NCBI GenBank assembly: GCA_963739625.1
Contig: CAVUAU010000019.1
Location: forward strand, 75,668-139,667
Direction: 5' to 3'
DNA: 64,000 bases
Origin: Salinimicrobium sp963739625
GTDB lineage: Bacteria > Bacteroidota > Bacteroidia > Flavobacteriales > Flavobacteriaceae
Shown: positions 62,413 to 64,000 of the stretch, piece after piece
How positions within the stretch are numbered: the stretch's first letter is position 1
Layout of the letters: every line of letters begins with the position of its first letter
The notes under the pieces: model-generated
What the model was told of the DNA's origin: nothing
Database searches by the model: none
Seen by the model: only the letters and a program-made list of their open reading frames with translations
Position numbers and translations under genes: made by a program

Positions 62413-63318
62413 ATGCCCCAATCTCATTTCTCTGCTTTTTTTGACTACCTGGAACTGGAAAAGAAGTATTCTTTCCACACGCTTACCGCTTATAAAAGCG
62501 ACCTGCTTTCTTTTGCCGACTTTCTTACTTCGAAATATGATCAACAGGATCTGCGAGAGGTAAATTATCCACAGGTGCGCAGCTGGATCGTGCAGCTGGT
62601 GGAGCAGGGGCTATCCAACAATAGTGTTAATCGCAAGGTTTCTTCGCTTAAAGCATATTACAGGTTCCTTCAGAAAACAAAACAGCTGGAGATTTCCCCA
62701 CTTTTGAAGCATAAGGCATTGAAAAGCCCCAGGAAGCTGCAAACCCCTTTTTCTGAAAATGAAGTAAAGGAAGCACTTACCGTAGTTCCTGCGGAAGGTT
62801 TTGAGGAGCTAAGGAATAAACTCATGGTAGAGCTATTCTATTCTACAGGAATAAGAAGAAGTGAGCTTATTGGAATTCAACTACAAGATCTGGACCTGAG
62901 TACCGGAAATTTAAAAGTAAAAGGGAAAGGAAATAAGGAGAGGTTCATCCCTCTTTTGCCTTCAGTAATAGCTACGATAAAGGAATATCTTCCGGAGAGA
63001 AACGAAGTGGAAAATGGCATTTCTGAAGGTCATTTATTTCTCACGGGCAAGGGCGTTAAAATGTATGATTCGCTTGTCTATAGAACAATTAATAATTATT
63101 TTAGAGGTATCTCGAGTAAGCTAAAGAAAAGCCCGCACATCCTGCGGCATTCATTTGCTACTCATTTACTGAACCAGGGTGCTCATTTAAATGCTGTCAA
63201 AGAACTTCTAGGACATTCCAGTCTTGCTGCCACTCAGGTTTACACCCACAACAGCATGGCGGAGTTGAATAAGGTTTACAAAAGCGCCCACCCCAGGAAC
63301 AGGAAAAAGGGATCTTAG
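62413..63318 (+). CDS. xerC: Tyrosine recombinase XerC
   Basis: 301 residues from the ATG at 62413 (MPQSHFSAFFDYLELEKKYS). N-terminal SAM-like core-binding domain, then the catalytic domain with R148 (TGIRRSEL), K172 in the GKGNKER hairpin, H242 and R245 (PHILRHS), H268 (LGHSS), nucleophile Y277 (TQVYTH). All six catalytic residues are present. Resolves chromosome dimers at dif together with a partner. Context (rpsU, hpf, tRNA) is the conserved chromosomal locus, not a mobile element. Confidence 0.95.
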   Translation: MPQSHFSAFFDYLELEKKYSFHTLTAYKSDLLSFADFLTSKYDQQDLREVNYPQVRSWIVQLVEQGLSNNSVNRKVSSLKAYYRFLQKTKQLEISPLLKHKALKSPRKLQTPFSENEVKEALTVVPAEGFEELRNKLMVELFYSTGIRRSELIGIQLQDLDLSTGNLKVKGKGNKERFIPLLPSVIATIKEYLPERNEVENGISEGHLFLTGKGVKMYDSLVYRTINNYFRGISSKLKKSPHILRHSFATHLLNQGAHLNAVKELLGHSSLAATQVYTHNSMAELNKVYKSAHPRNRKKGS

Positions 63319-63345
63319 TCATTGTTTAACTAAACTTCAAATTCT

Positions 63346-63651
63346 ATGAAAGTCAATTTCCAATCCGTCAACTTCCATGCAGATCAAAAGCTGGTAAACT
63401 TCATTCAGCAAAAACTGGACAAACTGGAGCATCATTATGACAACGTTATTTATGCAGATGTTTATTTGAAGGTTCAAAATACCAGCCAGAAGGAAAACAA
63501 GGTCTCAGAAATTCTTTTGAGTATTCCGGGAGACGAGATCATCTGTAAAAAGAAGGGCAGGCGGTTTGAAACAGGTGTAGATGAATGTGTTAGTTCGTTG
63601 GCCCGACAACTTCAAAAACGCAAGAAAAAATTTAACGTGCAGGTTGCTTAA
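63346..63651 (+). CDS. hpf: Ribosome hibernation-promoting factor, short HPF/RaiA type
   Basis: 101 residues. MKVNFQSVNFHADQKLVNFIQQKLDKLEHHYDNVIYADVYLKV matches the HPF/YfiA fold: two helices packed on a four-stranded sheet. The C-terminus is basic (LQKRKKKF) and no long C-terminal domain is present, so it is the short form, which stabilises 70S or 100S ribosomes in stationary phase. It is cotranscribed probably with xerC. Confidence 0.95.
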   Translation: MKVNFQSVNFHADQKLVNFIQQKLDKLEHHYDNVIYADVYLKVQNTSQKENKVSEILLSIPGDEIICKKKGRRFETGVDECVSSLARQLQKRKKKFNVQVA

Positions 63652-63670
63652 AATATTTTTAAGAAATGTT

Positions 63671-63699
63671 TTGAGAGCTGAAATAAATTTATACATTTG
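63671..63699 (+). promoter_or_regulatory. Promoter of the tRNA-Thr unit (TTG-N18-TACATTTG)
   Basis: TTG at 63671-63673, 18 bases, TACATTTG at 63692-63699, followed by CAGTCCG. Confidence 0.7.
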
Positions 63700-63700
63700 C

Positions 63701-63729
63701 AGTCCGTTAGAAATAGCGGACTTTTTTTG
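63701..63729 (+). terminator. Hairpin with T run in the tRNA leader
   Basis: AGTCCG / CGGACT stem (63701-63722) with a ten-base loop, followed by seven T, starting one base after the -7 box. Either a leader hairpin or a terminator of the upstream operon. Confidence 0.6.
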
Positions 63730-63747
63730 TGAAAAAGGTAGAGTTTT

Positions 63748-63821
63748 GCCGATGTAGCTCAGCTGGCTAGAGCAGCTGATTTGTAATCAGCAGGTCGTGG
63801 GTTCGAGTCCCTCCATCGGCT
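63748..63821 (+). tRNA. tRNA-Thr (anticodon TGT)
   Basis: Cloverleaf: acceptor GCCGATG / CATCGGC, D arm with AGCTCAGCTGGC, anticodon stem GCTGA / TCAGC with loop TTTGTAA (anticodon TGT), T arm GTGGGTTCGAGTCCC. Discriminator T; no encoded CCA. In Flavobacteriaceae this tRNA usually precedes further tRNAs and tuf, which would lie outside the window. Confidence 0.97.
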
Positions 63822-63949
63822 CTGAAATTTTGAAGTAAAAACGCAGGGATGTTGCTTGAGGATTAAGTTCTGAAAAGCAAATGAGGGACGAGAAGTTTAT
63901 CCCGAGCGGCAGTCGAGGGAAGTCCCTCCATCGGCTCTGAAATTTTGAA
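63806..63949. repeat. 29-base direct repeat of the tRNA-Thr 3' end
   Basis: 63806-63834 (T arm, acceptor and 13 flanking bases) recurs exactly at 63921-63949. The 86 bases between contain a degenerate copy of the CGAGCGG..GTCGAG half of the inverted-repeat element at 51528. Confidence 0.8.
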
Positions 63950-64000
63950 AGGAAGAGGTGTTGTAAACGCTAATAAATTGGTTTTACAATCATTAAAATC

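Noticed and set aside
62413..63318. Tyrosine recombinase next to a tRNA gene, suggesting an integrative element
   Set aside because: All features fit chromosomal XerC, and rpsU-xerC-hpf-tRNA is a conserved Bacteroidota housekeeping order. There are no other mobile-element genes.
1..64000. CRISPR arrays, toxin-antitoxin pairs, restriction or other defence genes, biosynthetic gene clusters, rRNA genes, riboswitches
   Set aside because: Looked for on both strands and not seen; the accessory content is low.

Overview
The window looks like chromosomal DNA of a marine or soil Flavobacteriaceae bacterium (Bacteroidota; Gramella/Salegentibacter-like by gene content, an inference from memory). The signs are Bacteroidota-type -7 promoter elements (TAnnTTTG, often followed by CAG), near absence of Shine-Dalgarno sites except one very strong site in front of rpsU, several GTG/TTG starts, many small lipoproteins, and Bacteroidota-typical families (DUF1343/NamZ, DUF2851, DUF2911, DUF4199, TIGR01777, a SprB-like repeat). 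No prophage, insertion sequence, CRISPR array, rRNA operon or recognisable defence island is visible. It is a housekeeping region.

Layout. 0-8.6 kb: crcB/fluC (cut by the window edge), an SRPBCC/GyrI-like protein, an M49 dipeptidyl-peptidase-3 lipoprotein, a MazG-like pyrophosphohydrolase, a Gmad2 lipoprotein, ilvE, mnmD, a TIGR01777 epimerase and a YceI lipoprotein. 8.7-15.1 kb: grpE-dnaJ, a NatA/NatB-type ABC exporter, an MscS channel, and an NtrC-like regulator without a DNA-binding domain. 15.1-18.7 kb: a GNAT-like protein, an M28 peptidase, a MATE exporter. 18.7-23.6 kb: an envelope glycolipid cluster (PAP2 phosphatase, ArnT-like transferase, duplicated LAB_N membrane protein, GT2, sugar-nucleotide epimerase). 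23.6-29.7 kb: meaB, an Ohr-like protein lacking its peroxidatic cysteine, an ECF sigma / anti-sigma / envelope-protein operon, M23 peptidase, DUF2911, ferritin-like DUF2383. 29.9-36.9 kb: VIT-type and P19-like iron genes, DUF4199, secA, DUF2795, cob(I)alamin adenosyltransferase, two tiny membrane proteins. 36.9-46.4 kb: LolD-like ATPase, methyltransferase, ABC-F ATPase, ftsE, a 1007-residue TPR protein and its outer-membrane partner. 46.5-55.2 kb: a PiT-like membrane protein, amidohydrolase, metalloprotease, methyltransferase, YkgJ, NamZ, LolE-like permease, a CBS/CysK-type enzyme. 55.2-64 kb: GDSL esterase, DUF2851, PspC, a multidomain AGCS symporter, a ComEA-like protein, acyl-CoA dehydrogenase, then the conserved rpsU-xerC-hpf-tRNA-Thr block.

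Two window-wide patterns stand out. First, ten otherwise intact genes carry single-base frame breaks (twelve breaks; eleven fit one extra base). I read most of these as residual sequencing errors and give the joined gene spans. Second, a short A/T-tract palindrome, CAAAAATGnCATTTTTG and close variants, recurs about fifteen times, most often within about 10 bases of a stop codon. I cannot assign it to a known element and regard it as the best candidate for something undescribed here, together with the LAB_N cluster, the AGCS fusion and the cysteine-less Ohr.
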